Positions 1-8,859 of a DNA stretch of 31,233 bases are shown here, in pieces. The notes beneath the pieces were generated by a model. It was given only the letters and a program-made list of their open reading frames with translations, searched no databases and had not been told where the DNA came from. The first letter of the stretch is position 1; each line of letters starts with the position of its first letter. The DNA comes from Nemertoderma westbladi (Eukaryota > Xenacoelomorpha > Nemertodermatida > Nemertodermatidae), in contig JAUCBJ010001935.1 of NCBI GenBank assembly GCA_032718475.1, forward strand, positions 1 through 31,233, given 5' to 3'. A program made the position numbers and the translations under genes.

Positions 1-594
1 ATTAAATTATTTAAATTTAATGTTTATCAAACATTTTAAGTTGATAATTTAAAATTAAATTATAGGAAATTAATAACAATTAGAGTCTGACGTTATTAAC
101 GTTAGACTTGCGTTTTTTTGCAGACGCTGGGGGTAGAATGAAACCAATTTATTGTTTGTATTTTAAAACTACACTGTATATCAAACCTCACCCAATCATT
201 AAAGATGGTAACGAACGGTGATTATTTTATTTAGCTACTCACACTGAATAAACGTAGTGCCGTTTTTATATACATAAATGGCGTAGACATAATGACTTAT
301 TTAACAATATTTGTGCACCGTAAAAAATAATTCACAAGCTAAATTTACGGTATATCGGTAATATAAATCGGCATAACGTACTGTATATATAATTGACTAA
401 AATAAACTTCAATAAACAAAACTATGAGAAATAAACAAAACGCGAACTAAAACTACAGTATAAAAAAATATACAAAATTGAAAGAATTATTCAAATATGC
501 ATCGTTATAAATTCTATAATATTGCACATCAGCAATTATATATTGAAGAACATGTAAACTAATTAATATGCAGGAGTACAAAAGTAAAGACCTA
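1..594. other. AT-rich non-coding DNA
   Basis: No believable coding region. The stretch is AT-rich with short inverted segments; the clearest is an imperfect palindrome at about 85-107 (GTCTGACGTTA against TTAACGTTAGAC). Its AACGTT/CAGACGTT words resemble words in the 100-bp satellite at 1261-1704, so this may be an outlying diverged relative of that repeat. Confidence 0.5.
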
Positions 595-1141
595 AGGACC
601 AACACCCTAAGACCAAAGACCCTACAAAAGTAAGACCCCCCCCCCCTTCCCCGCCCTGTACAACAGTAAATCCCCTGGTACAAAAGTAAATCCCCCTGTA
701 CAAAAGTAAGACCCCCTGGTACAAACGTAAGGCCCCAGGTACAAACGTCAAGACCCACCCCAAGTACAAAAGTAAGACCCCCAGGTACAAACGTAAGACC
801 CCCCCCCCCAAGGTACAAACGGTAAGACCCCCAGGTACAAACGTAAGACCCACCCCAGTACAAAGTATGACCCCTCCAGGTACAAAAGTACCCCCCCCCC
901 CAAGTACATGAGTAAGACCCCCCCAGGTACAAAAGTAAGACCCCCCCCCCCATCAGGTACAAAAGTAAGACACCCCAGGTACAAAAGTAAGTCCCCCTGG
1001 TAGAAAAGTAAGACCCCCCTGGAACAAAAGTAAGACCCCCTAGTACAAAAGTAAGACCCCCCAGGTAACAAAGTAAGACCCCCCAGGTAACAAAGTAAGA
1101 ACCACACCCCCCCCCCCCCCCCAGGTACAAAAGTAAGACAC
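595..1141. repeat. C-rich ~20-bp minisatellite
   Basis: Irregular tandem repeat of a ~20-bp unit close to GGTACAAAAGTAAGACCCCC, about 25 copies. Length varies mainly in the C-run, which reaches about 18 consecutive C near 1104-1121. The complementary strand has many G-runs spaced by about 15 nt. Long open frames on the minus strand (GGSYFCTWG-like peptides) are a by-product of the repeat and are not taken as a gene. Confidence 0.92.
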
Positions 1142-1260
1142 AAGGACAACTTGAGTGATAGTTGCATGACACTGAATTACAACACTATATTCCGGGGGAC
1201 CTGGTGCAATAAATATTAACGTGACTAAATTACATTACAATTTTCTATACAAAGAATGAT

Positions 1261-1704
1261 TCTATTTAACCAATGTCAGACGTTTTAAATTAACATTAAA
1301 AATCGATGTTAAATTTCAACGTTTGATTAATATTGAGTTTAGTGATTTATGTTCATGATTAAATTTAACCAATGTCAGACGTTTCAAAATAACGTTAAAA
1401 ATCTATGTTAAAATTCAACGTTTGTTTAACGTTTGGGTTTGGTGATTTATGTACATGATTAAATTTAACCAACATCAGACGTTTCAAAATAACGTTAAAA
1501 ATTTATGTTAAAATTCAACGTCTGTTTAACGTTTGAGTTTAGTCATTTTTGTACATGATTAAATTTAACCAATGTCAGACGTTTCAAAATAACGTTAAAA
1601 AATTGATGTTAAATTCAACGTCTGTTTAACGTTTGGGTTTAGTCATTTTTGTACATGATTAAATTTAACCAATGTCAGACGTTTCAAAATAACGTTAAAA
1701 AAAA
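1261..1704. repeat. 100-bp tandem satellite, ~4.4 copies
   Basis: The word AAATTTAACCAATGTCAGAC recurs with near-exact 100-bp spacing (about 1361, 1461, 1561, 1661), with a more diverged copy from 1261. Each unit contains several AACGTT/AACGTC words that make it partly self-complementary. The array stops inside the fifth unit at about 1704. No coding capacity. Confidence 0.93.
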
Positions 1705-2190
1705 TAGGTGTCTTACGACTCCTAATTGGGGTTTAATTGATTATCCTAATTAATCAATCGATACACAATGGAAATATTTTGGGCTAAATGTCCTGATTCT
1801 ATATTTTTTATTGGGGGTGTAAGACTCCTGTTCTTCCTTTAATTTAATTTAATATATACATACCAACCCCCTGTTAGTCAGTATGTCGTTAACATCAAAT
1901 AACATCAATACACAATGGTGTCAGTGTTGTCTAACTGTCGCAAAGAGGACCAAAGGGTGTCATAAGTGACACCACGGCTCTTTTATTTATTAATACTTAT
2001 TTATTTGTATTTAATTTTAATTTTAATTTATTTATTTGTATTTTATTTTAAATTATTTATTTTACTTTTACTTTAAATTAATTAATTGTATTACTTTTAC
2101 TTTATATAGGTTTCTATTTTAATATTAATTAGTTTTTATATTACTTACCATTGCTGAATGACTTCACTATGACATAATGTCTATATTTAG
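1705..2190. other. AT-rich spacer with first copy of a ~150-bp dispersed repeat
   Basis: No gene seen. The segment from about 1970 (ACCACGGCTCTTTTATTTAT, followed by TTTATTTGTATTT-type sequence) recurs from about 2698. GGTGTCTTACGACTCCT near 1708 has a partial echo, GGTGTAAGACTCCT, near 1816. Confidence 0.55.
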
Positions 2191-2400
2191 CCTTAGGGTA
2201 TACAGGTCCTATACTAGTAACTAATTACTCTATTGCATCCCACCCTTTGTCGTTGACCTTTGACCTCCAATTAGCTTTAACCAAGCACCTAGGGTATACA
2301 GGTCCTATACTAGTAACTAATTACTCTTATATATATCCAGACAGCTTTTTCGTTGACCTATGACCTCCAATTAGCTGTAACTAAAACAACATGTTTTTAA
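2191..2400. repeat. Two tandem ~98-bp units
   Basis: TAGGGTATACAGGTCCTATA plus CTAGTAACTAATTACTC occurs at about 2195 and again at about 2290. Each copy is followed by CGTTGACCTNTGACCTCCAATTAGCT-like sequence (about 2251 and 2351). This is a two-copy direct repeat with a diverged middle. The TGACCTNTGACCTC word is itself a short direct repeat. Confidence 0.8.
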
Positions 2401-2870
2401 TAATAGTTGTATCCAAGCGCCCCGCCCCCCTCTCGTGACACCTCTGATTACTAATTACTCTTACCTATATCCAGCCGTCTGCAGTTCTATAGCCTGCCGC
2501 TAGAGGGCGTAATATCTGAAATTAACATCTTCTCTAACTTTGTTATTTTCATTCCGATTAGGTTTAAACTCGGTAGGCATTTACTATGGCATAGGCCATA
2601 TCTTTTGCGGAGTCATAGAGTATCTGAAGTTCCCCAGTCTGCCGCTAGAGGGCGAAATGTCTCAAAGTGAAAACCATACAGTAGCTATGAATTGGTACCA
2701 CGGCTCTTTTATTTATTAATACTTATTTATTTGTATTTAATTTTACTTTATTTATTTGTATTTATTTTTACTTTAATTAATTATATTACTTTTACTTTAT
2801 ATATTGGTTTAGATTTTTAGCTTTAACCATAAACAGTTTATATATTACACACCAATGCTAATGTCGTCAT
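2401..2870. repeat. Short direct duplications around CTGCCGCTAGAGGGCG
   Basis: The 16-mer CTGCCGCTAGAGGGCG occurs near 2491 and 2639, each followed by an AATRTCT-type word. Second copy of the ~150-bp repeat seen first at about 1970 runs from about 2698 to 2820. No coding region is visible. Confidence 0.7.
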
Positions 2871-2892
2871 CTATACATTATGGCCCTAAATT

Positions 2893-3120
2893 CTACCTCG
2901 AATCCCATCTCCTTAGCCGTTGGATCCATTGGTTCGTCGCTTTCAAATCCAAGGGAGGTTTCTGAAATATATTCACTACTGTTATGAGGAAGGGACAGTA
3001 GTAGTCTTCTGTTCTGTCTTTTGTTTCGTAACGGATACGGGCTTCGACAGGGACGAATGGCGAGAACGCTTTTTTAGATAATACCATTTCAACAAGTTTT
3101 TTCCCCCGATTTAAAGCCAT
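2893..3120 (-). CDS. Exon-like ORF of the repeated unit (75 aa), unknown function
   Basis: An ATG ORF starting MALNRGKKLVE and ending in a stop; no family recognised. The same sequence lies at 21712-22800, where it is broken by a MITE and a 1-bp insertion. A second frame of the same strand, open across the 5' half of this interval, reads through SSEYISETSLGFESDEPMDP and AKEMGFE. In front of it is a TATATTTCAG acceptor-like word, and after it a GAG/GTAGAA donor-like word. Either this 75-aa frame or that spliced frame could be the genuine one. I lean slightly to the second, because its acidic, Ser-rich composition suits the N-terminus of a nuclear protein and the recombinase-like gene lies downstream in the other copy. 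That link is inference. Confidence 0.35.
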   Translation of the reverse strand: MALNRGKKLVEMVLSKKAFSPFVPVEARIRYETKDRTEDYYCPFLITVVNIFQKPPLDLKATNQWIQRLRRWDSR

Positions 3121-3292
3121 TTATGAAATGTACATCAAATGAAAAATTAATATATAATTAGAATTCACTTAAAGTAATTAAAACTGTGGGTTTAAAATAC
3201 CTTGAACATATATAAATTTAAGGTGTATTGTTATGGTTTTGTTCAGAAATTGAAAAAATGAGAATGCGCGTCACCGGGGCGGGGGTTGAACC
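3121..3292. other. AT-rich spacer, part of block A
   Basis: Homologous in inverted orientation to 21550-21711. Apart from the GC-rich words next to the tRNA-like unit (ACCGGGGCGGGGGTTGAACC, which includes the putative B box in reverse), it holds nothing recognisable. Confidence 0.6.
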
Positions 3293-3352
3293 AGCGCTAT
3301 ACGTACGTTTCAGCTTCTCAAGCCTCATCAGTAGCGCTAACCAGTTCAGCCG
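3282..3352 (-). other. tRNA-like Pol III promoter unit around the hammerhead, block A
   Basis: The minus strand reads (from 3352) an A-box-like TGGCTGAACTGG, then the hammerhead, then a B-box-like GGTTCAACCCC. A-box-like TRGCNNARNNGG and B-box GGTTCRANNCC consensus positions are matched. The hammerhead sits where a tRNA would carry its anticodon arm. The foldback element has inserted at the upstream edge of the A box, so this copy has lost its original 5' flank. No acceptor stem is evident, so this is a SINE-like promoter and not a functional tRNA gene. Confidence 0.6.
3293..3338 (-). ncRNA. Hammerhead ribozyme motif (type I, short stem III), block A
   Basis: On the minus strand all conserved core elements are in order. 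A 7-bp stem I (AGCGCTA/TAGCGCT) is followed by CUGAUGA, then stem II GGCU-UGAGA-AGCU (one G-U pair), then GAAA, then a minimal stem III from CGUACG, and a GUA cleavage triplet directly before the 3' strand of stem I. Compared with the copy at 21493-21538, the fourth pair of stem II is U-A here and C-G there, a compensatory change. The very short, self-complementary stem III is typical of animal and newt-satellite hammerheads that act best as dimers or in concatemers. Activity is not shown. Confidence 0.85.
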
Positions 3353-3359
3353 GAAGCAG

Positions 3360-3605
3360 GACAATTCGGTCCCGGACAATTCGGTCCGGACAATTCGGTC
3401 CCGGACAATTCGGTCCCGGACAATTCGGTCCCGGACAATTCGGTCCCATTAATTTTGTGTTTTGGGACCGAATTGTCCGGGACCGAATTGTCCGGGACCG
3501 AATTGTCCGGATACTGACTAGGACAATTCGGTCCCAAAACATGCATATTAATGGGACCGAATTGTCCGGGACCGAATTGTCAGGGACCGAATTGTCCGGG
3601 ACCAA
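3360..3605. repeat. Left array of GGACAATTCGGTCCC repeats
   Basis: About six forward units, the spacer ATTAATTTTGTGTTTTG, about three reverse units, a short unique stretch, one forward unit, a spacer that is the inverse of the first (CAAAACATGCATATTAAT), and about four reverse units. The array is therefore a set of nested hairpins. The peptides TIRSR, DRIVR and GTELS in long frames here are artefacts of the 15-bp period. Confidence 0.95.
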
Positions 3606-4302
3606 ATTTAATTGGTACTACTGTACTATATAATGGCTGAATGGTGAATGTTCAAGAACCTTAATAGATATTATTATGTGGCAGTATGGTAGCTAGTTTT
3701 TTTTTTTACTATCTAGTATTTTTTTGAAAATAAAACAAATTTTACTTTTTTTTTATACCATTATTAGTTATGGTAGCTATTATGGTGTTTTTATGGAGCT
3801 TGTGAATTATTTACTAGCTAGTAAGTAATAGTATGTATTTAAAATGTGTAAAACTGATGTTTTTTATATATTGCGTATGTAGGCCTATACTGTATGTGTT
3901 GTTGGTTGGTTAACAAGCCAAAATTATTATCTTAGATACTGTAATAGCTGGATCTCATTCAGGGACTGTTATACTGTAATATCATCAATATTTTTGGTAA
4001 TTAATATAATCAGCAACAGTTTAGGCCTAATTCTGAAATATCAATGATTTCACAAGATTTTTTATAATTTCAGTGAAATGCTAGCTAGTAAAAAAAAACA
4101 CTAGCTACACCTTAATAAATAATATATAATAATGTTCTCAAAACTTACCAATAACAAAAATTAAAAAAAGTACAGTATTTTTAAAATTTAAAAAAATTCT
4201 AGCTAGTAAATAACACTAGCTACCGTAAAAAAATATCTCTACTAATGTTCTAGAACATTCAACAATATAAAAAAAGCACTAAAAAGCTGCTATCAGGAAC
4301 CA
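3606..4302. other. AT-rich core of the foldback element
   Basis: Non-coding. Contains repeated GCTAGCTAGT/ACTAGCTAC words in inverted arrangement and inner inverted repeats at roughly 3640-3710 and 4205-4265. No open frame of interest. Possibly an older MITE captured between the 15-bp arrays, or the native inner domain of the element. Confidence 0.6.
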
Positions 4303-4690
4303 GACAATTCGGTCCCGGACAATTCGGTCCCGGACAATTCGGTCCCGGACTATTCGGTCCCGGATAATTCGGTCCCGGACAATTCGGTCCCGGACAATTC
4401 GGTCCCGGACAATTCGGTCCCAGGACAATTCGGTCCTAGGACAATTCGGTCCTGGACAATTCGGTCCCGGACAATTCGGTCCCATTTATTTAGTGTTTTG
4501 GGACCGAATTGTCCGGGACCGAATTGTCCGGGATCGAATTGTCCGGACCGAATTGTCCGGGACCGAATTGTCCGGGATCGAATTGTCCGGACCGAATTGT
4601 CCGGGACCGAATTGCCCGGATCGAATTGTCCGGACCGAATTGTCCGGGACCGAATTGTCCGGGACCGAATTGTCCGGGACCGAATTGTCC
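4303..4690. repeat. Right array of GGACAATTCGGTCCC repeats
   Basis: About twelve forward units, the spacer ATTTATTTAGTGTTTTG, then about thirteen reverse units, several shortened by one or two bases or carrying GGATCG in place of GGACCG. The spacer matches the one in the left array, so the module forward-array/spacer/reverse-array is reused at both ends. Confidence 0.95.
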
Positions 4691-4706
4691 TACATCCATA
4701 ACAGCC

Positions 4707-4814
4707 ACTTGTCCCTGACATTCACTATCCCACCTAATCCACTTCTATTGAACAGGCAGTCTTAAGTTGCATATTAATTTAATTAATTTATATAAATTTA
4801 AACGTTATTTGTAC
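4707..4814. other. Block A sequence between tRNA-like unit and ~450-bp repeat
   Basis: Matches 21357-21477 in reverse orientation. AT-rich (AATTTAATTAATTTATATAAATTT), no gene. Confidence 0.6.
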
Positions 4815-5104
4815 ACAGAAATACATTTATTGTTTCACTAATTATTATTAATTTCACCAATTTACAATCCAAATATGCGAAACTAAAATTTGTGAACTGT
4901 CAACAATATAGACTAAGTGGGGAAATATTCTAATAACGATTGTCTGCGAATCCGTTTTTAGTTTTCCATATCACCTTCCTTATTCGTTACAGTCAGGGAA
5001 TAATTTGTAGTTTGCATAATTTACATTTCGTCTATAGTTAGGACTATGTATAGAGTACTTTCAAAGGCCATCTAAAAGGAAAGTAATAAATTAGGACTTT
5101 AGCG
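4815..5104 (+). repeat. ~450-bp interspersed repeat, truncated copy
   Basis: Shares TTGTTTCACTAAT, TTCACCAATTTACAA, TATTCTAATAACGATTGTCT and TAGAGTACTTTCAAAG in the same order as copies at 11366, 12625, 18519, 19778 and (inverted) 20935. This copy ends at GGACTTTAGCG, missing the last third. Confidence 0.85.
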
Positions 5105-5640
5105 AGGACTACTACCCACTGCATAATACGCAGTTGTTGCAGCTCCCCCCTTGTCAGTGATACTGGTTGTCATTTATATTTCCAATAATATAAAAAATAG
5201 GCCCCTAATAAATACATTAGAAAATAATTAAATAATAAAAAAAATAAAAATAAAATTATTTTATTATAAACGGAATAAACCACTTATAAACCATTTTATT
5301 ATTAAATCACCTAGGGCTTGCAACAACAATCCTATTATTTACTATTATTTACAATATCGTTGAAGTGGTTTAGCTTTATTAAGTATACAGTAGAGAAAAG
5401 GAAGTTTGATTTGATTAATTGGGACGATGTAATAAATATATTTGCAGATAAATTTTCTAGGAAAATATTAATTGTAATCCTACTTACAGTAGTACTGTAT
5501 TAACAACATTTTTTAAAAATGTAATAATAATGCCGTGACACAACGCTGCGAAATTTCTACATCCTTTAGTCGAATTTGAACATGCGCCGCAAACACTATT
5601 GTGAAAGCAGTCAGGGGCTGTATCTACTCTAACACTGGGA
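5105..5640. other. Non-coding segment with no match elsewhere in the window
   Basis: It begins where block A breaks off and runs to the CA-rich boundary of unit 1. Low-complexity A/T tracts occupy about 5220-5270. The 61-codon open frame near 5318-5503 is not supported by homology, composition or repeat context. I recognise nothing here. Confidence 0.4.
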
Positions 5641-5711
5641 CATATGCCACGCACACACACACACACACACTCTGCCACGCACACCCCCACTATGCCACCC
5701 ACCCACGTATA
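5641..5711. repeat. CA-rich boundary repeat (TATGCCACGCACAC)
   Basis: Simple CA sequence interspersed with TATGCCACGCACAC-type words. The same kind of sequence lies at every unit boundary: 13384-13467 and 20537-20660. It may have mediated unequal exchange that created the large duplication. Confidence 0.75.
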
Positions 5712-5850
5712 CCGGCAAACCACTCGAAACGCTAACGTGCTCTTTTTCGTCCAAAGTGCTAACTGTTCCAGACGCATGCAAATCAACTATACACCTAACT
5801 ATCAAATTCTCTGGAAGGTCGCTAGAGTACAAGTGTGGTAAAGACTACAC
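5712..5850 (+). repeat. Unit 1 end with GCTAAC motifs
   Basis: Terminal sequence of unit 1. It matches 13468-13605 almost exactly and is similar, with gaps, to the outer ends at 13383 and 20536 (inverted) and 20663 (direct). Contains GTGCTAACT words that are also part of the 61-bp satellite that follows. Confidence 0.65.
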
Positions 5851-5854
5851 ATAT

Positions 5855-6150
5855 ACCATAGCCCTAACTGCAGTGTCTATTAATGTTGTGCTAACTGCAA
5901 ACCTGAACAGTATTATTATACACCTAACTGCATGGTCTAATTAATGTTGTGCTAACTGCAAACCTGAACAGTATTACTAAACACCTAACTGCAAGGTCTA
6001 ATTAATGTTGTGCTAATTGCAAACCCGAACAGTATTATTATACACCTAACTGCATGGTCAAATTATTGTTGTGCTAATTGCAAACCCGAAAAGTATTATT
6101 ATACACCTACCTAACTGCATGGTTTATTCATGTTGTAGGCCTACTAACTA
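5855..6150 (+). repeat. 61-bp satellite, four copies (unit 1)
   Basis: TGTTGTGCTAA recurs at 5884, 5945, 6006 and 6067, a 61-bp period. The unit contains CACCTAACTGCATGGTC and TTGTGCTAACTGCAAACC. The last, partial unit runs into TTTATTCATGTTGTAGG. The homologous array in unit 2 has six copies, so copy number changed after the duplication. Confidence 0.93.
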
Positions 6151-6261
6151 AGTGTTTAAACAGGATCAAACATTTCAGCATTTCTGTAATTCGTCTCGTG
6201 ATCCTTATTTTGGCATTCGGCCAATTCGGCATTTGTGGGACCATGGAGCCCATAGGATACC

Positions 6262-6424
6262 CGAAGGATAATTGAAGAGTTATCAAAAAAGAAAGATAGG
6301 CATCTGGCTGTTATCTTTGTTGACTTCTTCAAGGCCTTTGATTCACGTATGTTCAGCATACTTTCATTATATGGGATTCCTGATGAAATTATTGCAGCAA
6401 ACAGATCAGTATACGATGGTTCGA
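6262..6424 (+). pseudogene. RTE-like reverse transcriptase, N-terminal fragment
   Basis: The plus strand translates to a conserved RT core segment, RIIEELSKKKDRHLAVIFVD then FFKAFDS and SILSLYGIPDEII. This contains the first catalytic Asp in the FVDFFKAFD motif (region A). Relative to the unit 2 copy it lacks 12 bp, removing four residues (VSLS) without shifting frame. The frame is cut at about 6424 where the inverted RTE copy begins. Only a fragment of a ~1,000-aa retrotransposon protein remains. Confidence 0.8.
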
Positions 6425-7634
6425 CACTACTACTACTAGGATCGGCATGCTGCATTGCAGCTGCATTTTTAAGAATGCTGTGCCGGCTTGTCAACAAAAT
6501 TGCACCGCCACAACTCCCTATCACCCATGACATTTGCTAGATCACCCGCATCTTCAAGGCCAGTGTCCTTTAAGATGCGTCTCAAGAAAGTCATGGGCTG
6601 TCCACTATTCTTATTCACTCCATGAGGCTGCCAAAGTACAAGATTATGCACTGGCTGATCCTCACAGCGAAAGCAATGTCCTGCATAGCGGAGGCGATTT
6701 TGTTCTAGTGTCAAGCTTGGGGGAACCAATGAGACACCTCCAATGTTATATAGTGTCTGGTTGGAGATGTGTGCATTGTACTTGACACAATGAATCCGGC
6801 GTAGCATTCTTGTGAATGTGCCATCCAGAGATTTGGTGTCCTCAGCAGTTAGAGCCCAGCATGGACTCCCATAGAGGAGTACTGGAACTACTGCTGCTCT
6901 AAATAATCGGACCTTAAGTTTCCGATTAATTCTAGGTGACTTGCAAATTCTGGAAAGCCTATTCAAGGCTGCCCATGCCTTTCCCTTACGTATTCGAAGG
7001 TCCTCACCTGACTTCCGGATCCATGATCCCAGGTAACAGAAGTCGTCCACATGCTCAAGCATACCATCCTTTGAGCTTATGCTCATCCGATCAGAGACTT
7101 GCTGAGGACTTTCAAAGTTAACTGTCAAAATTTTGGTCTTTCTGGAGTTAATAAAAAGACCAACACTAGAAGCAGCATGTTCTAATGAGCTGAGGGGCCG
7201 CTGGGCTCCCTCTAATGATTCTGAGAGTTCTCCTAAGTCATCAGCAAAGTCTAGATCAGTTAGGTACTTGGCAGGATTTCCTCGACTTCTGGAGCCAGTA
7301 GGTGGAGTTATCATCACCCCATCATCATTATGATGATCTAAGGACATGCGTAGAACATAGTCAACCACAATAATGAACAAGAATGGTGCAAGTGTGTCTC
7401 CCTGGAGGACGCCCCATAACACTTCAAATGGTTCTGTGTCACCATCAACAGTAGACACAAATGTTGTCGAACCATCGTATACTCATCTGATTGCTGCAAT
7501 AATTTCATCAGGAATCACATATAATGAAAGTATGCTGAACATACGTGAGCGAGAGACTGAATCAAAGGCCTTGAAGAAGTCAACAAAGATAACAGCCGGA
7601 TGCCTGTCGTTCTTTTTTTATATTCTTCAATTAT
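6425..7634 (-). pseudogene. Inverted RTE-like reverse transcriptase copy
   Basis: Minus-strand RT fragment from the region A motif (VIFVDFFKAFDSVSRSRMF) through GVLQGDTLAPFLF (motif B), the catalytic DFADDL (YADD equivalent) and the thumb-like region FCYLGSWIRKSGED, to the C-terminal end DRELWRCNFVDKPAQHS and a TAG microsatellite tail at about 6427-6439. The QGDTLAP and DFADDL signatures, short 3' end and trinucleotide tail suggest an RTE-clade element. Defects: an in-frame TGA at 7483-7485 (present in unit 2 too), a 1-bp deletion near 7625, and no endonuclease domain. The ~330-residue open stretch below the stop has no true ATG. The copy lies inside a plus-strand copy of its own family. Confidence 0.88.
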
Positions 7635-8161
7635 CGACGACTTCTGTTACCTGGGATCTTGGATCCGGAAGTCAGATGAGGACCGTCGAATACGTAAGGG
7701 AAAGCATTGGCCAGCCTTGAATATGCTTTGCAGGATTTGGAAGTCACCGAGAATTAATCGGAAACTTAAGGTGCGATTATTTAGAGCAGCAATAGTTCCA
7801 GTACCTCTCTATGAGAGTCCATGTTGGGCTCTAACTGCTGAGGACACCAAATCTCTGGATGGCACATTTACAAGAATGCTACGCCGGGTACATTGTGTCA
7901 AGTACAATGCACACATCTCCAACCAGACACTATATAACATTGGAGGTGTCTCATTGGTTCCCCCAAGCTTGACACAAGAACAAAATCGCATCCGCTTTGC
8001 AGGACATTGCTTTCACCGTGAGGACCAGCCAGTGCATAAACTTATACTTTGGCAGCCTCATGGACTGAATAAGCATGGTGGACAGCCCATGACTTTCTTG
8101 AGACGCATCTTAAAGGACACTGGCCTTGAAGATGCGGATGATCTAGCAAATGTCATGGGTG
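7635..8161 (+). pseudogene. RTE-like reverse transcriptase, C-terminal fragment (plus strand)
   Basis: Resumes the plus-strand RTE after the inverted copy: DDFCYLGSWIRKSDEDRRIR through LWQPHGLNKHGGQPMTFLRR to GLEDADDLANVMG. About 0.6 kb of the RT between motif A and this point is absent from the plus-strand copy, so the inverted insertion came with a target deletion. The frame is then split by the hAT-type MITE and its last codons lie at 10558-10618. Confidence 0.85.
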
Positions 8162-8265
8162 CAGGGTTGATAAAAATCATGATTTTTTTTCAATCAAAAA
8201 AATCAGATTTTTTTTATTTAAATCAGATTTATTTGATTTAAATCAGATTTTTTTTCATTTAAATC

Positions 8266-8605
8266 GGGTGACTAAAAAGCAAAGACCCAAATAACAAAGA
8301 CCTGTATGAAACACATGTGTTAACTTTCGTTTATTGTTTTGGTTCCCCAAACACGCCTCTGTAACCTGCTCCTTTACTAACCTGCTCCTGTAAATGGCAA
8401 TGGGACCTAACGCTATATGGCAATGGGACCTAATCCCCTTTAGGACGTAACGCGACTTTATATCTTTGTTTTGTACAGGTGCCAAAGAGCGTTAGGTTAC
8501 ATTGCATTTAAAGGAACAGGTTAGTAAAGGAGCATGTTACAGAGGCTTGTTGGGGGAACCAAAACAATAAACGAAAGTTAACACATGTTTCAAAGATTAT
8601 GCAGG
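8266..8605. mobile_element. Nested foldback MITE, right end deleted (unit 1)
   Basis: Begins GGGTGACTA and is a near-complete hairpin: ACAAAGACCTG ... GTTAACTTTCGTTTATTG ... CTGCTCCTTTACTAACCTG in one arm and the reverse complement in the other. The intact copy at 16548-16929 shows that about 100 bp, including the right terminus, have been lost here. Open frames inside are hairpin artefacts. Confidence 0.8.
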
Positions 8606-8859
8606 TATATTTAAACAATCGGAAGACTTCTGGCTTCATCAATGCACTAATGTTTAAAAAAAAACCGAAAAACCGGGATCCCAGCGAAATATCGAATCTA
8701 AATTCCGACTTTTTTGAAACGGGATCCCGAAGTTTAAATGGTTAAATAAATTTGTTGAACATCTAAAAAAAGTTCCAGCAGAACGGAAATGTTTTGAATA
8801 TCTAATTTTTATTTCAGTAAACCATCCAGTAATCAATTATAAGATAATTTTAATATAAC

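Larger units (their letters stand above)
3352..4701. mobile_element. Foldback element with 15-bp-repeat termini
   Basis: A 1,350-bp insertion bounded by the 5-bp direct repeat CAGCC (3347-3351, 4702-4706); the uninterrupted site is visible in the inverted copy at about 21478. Its ends are arrays of GGACAATTCGGTCCC in forward and then reverse orientation, and the centre is AT-rich with its own inverted ends (about 3640-3710 against 4205-4265, sharing GAATGTTC and GGTAGCTAG). Each 15-mer is itself an imperfect palindrome (GGAC ... GTCC). The architecture recalls foldback transposons such as Drosophila FB/Galileo and, as I remember it, the sea urchin TU elements with 15-bp outer repeats; sequence relationship is not established. 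No transposase is encoded. Confidence 0.85.
2870..5104 (-). repeat. Block A: inverted partial copy of the 21085-22812 region
   Basis: Reverse-complementing this block reproduces 21085-22812 in the same order: ~450-bp repeat, tRNA-like unit with hammerhead motif, AT-rich spacer, exon-like ORF. Two insertions distinguish the copies: the foldback element at 3352-4701 is only here, and the MITE at 21762-22607 is only in the other copy. Homology stops abruptly at about 5104 (after GGACTTTAGCG) and near 2870. The two copies therefore show each other's empty insertion sites. Confidence 0.9.

Noticed and set aside
453-1172. Long minus-strand open frames rich in GGSYFCTWG
   Set aside because: They are translations of the 20-bp C-rich minisatellite; several frames are open at once and no domain is present.
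3228-4765. Overlapping open frames with TIRSR, DRIVR, GPNCP and GTELS peptides on both strands
   Set aside because: Translations of the 15-bp foldback repeats (a multiple of three, no stops in any frame). Not proteins.
5318-5503. 61-codon plus-strand frame
   Set aside because: Expected by chance in this AT-rich stretch, with no recognisable motif and no conserved copy elsewhere in the window.
7668-7700. CAGATGAGGACCGTCGAAT, which resembles a hammerhead core
   Set aside because: It lies in conserved RT coding sequence (KSDEDRRIR), deviates from CUGAUGA, and has no stem I or cleavage triplet.
8255-8485. 76-codon minus-strand frame in both units
   Set aside because: Falls entirely inside the nested foldback hairpin; conserved only because the units are recent duplicates.
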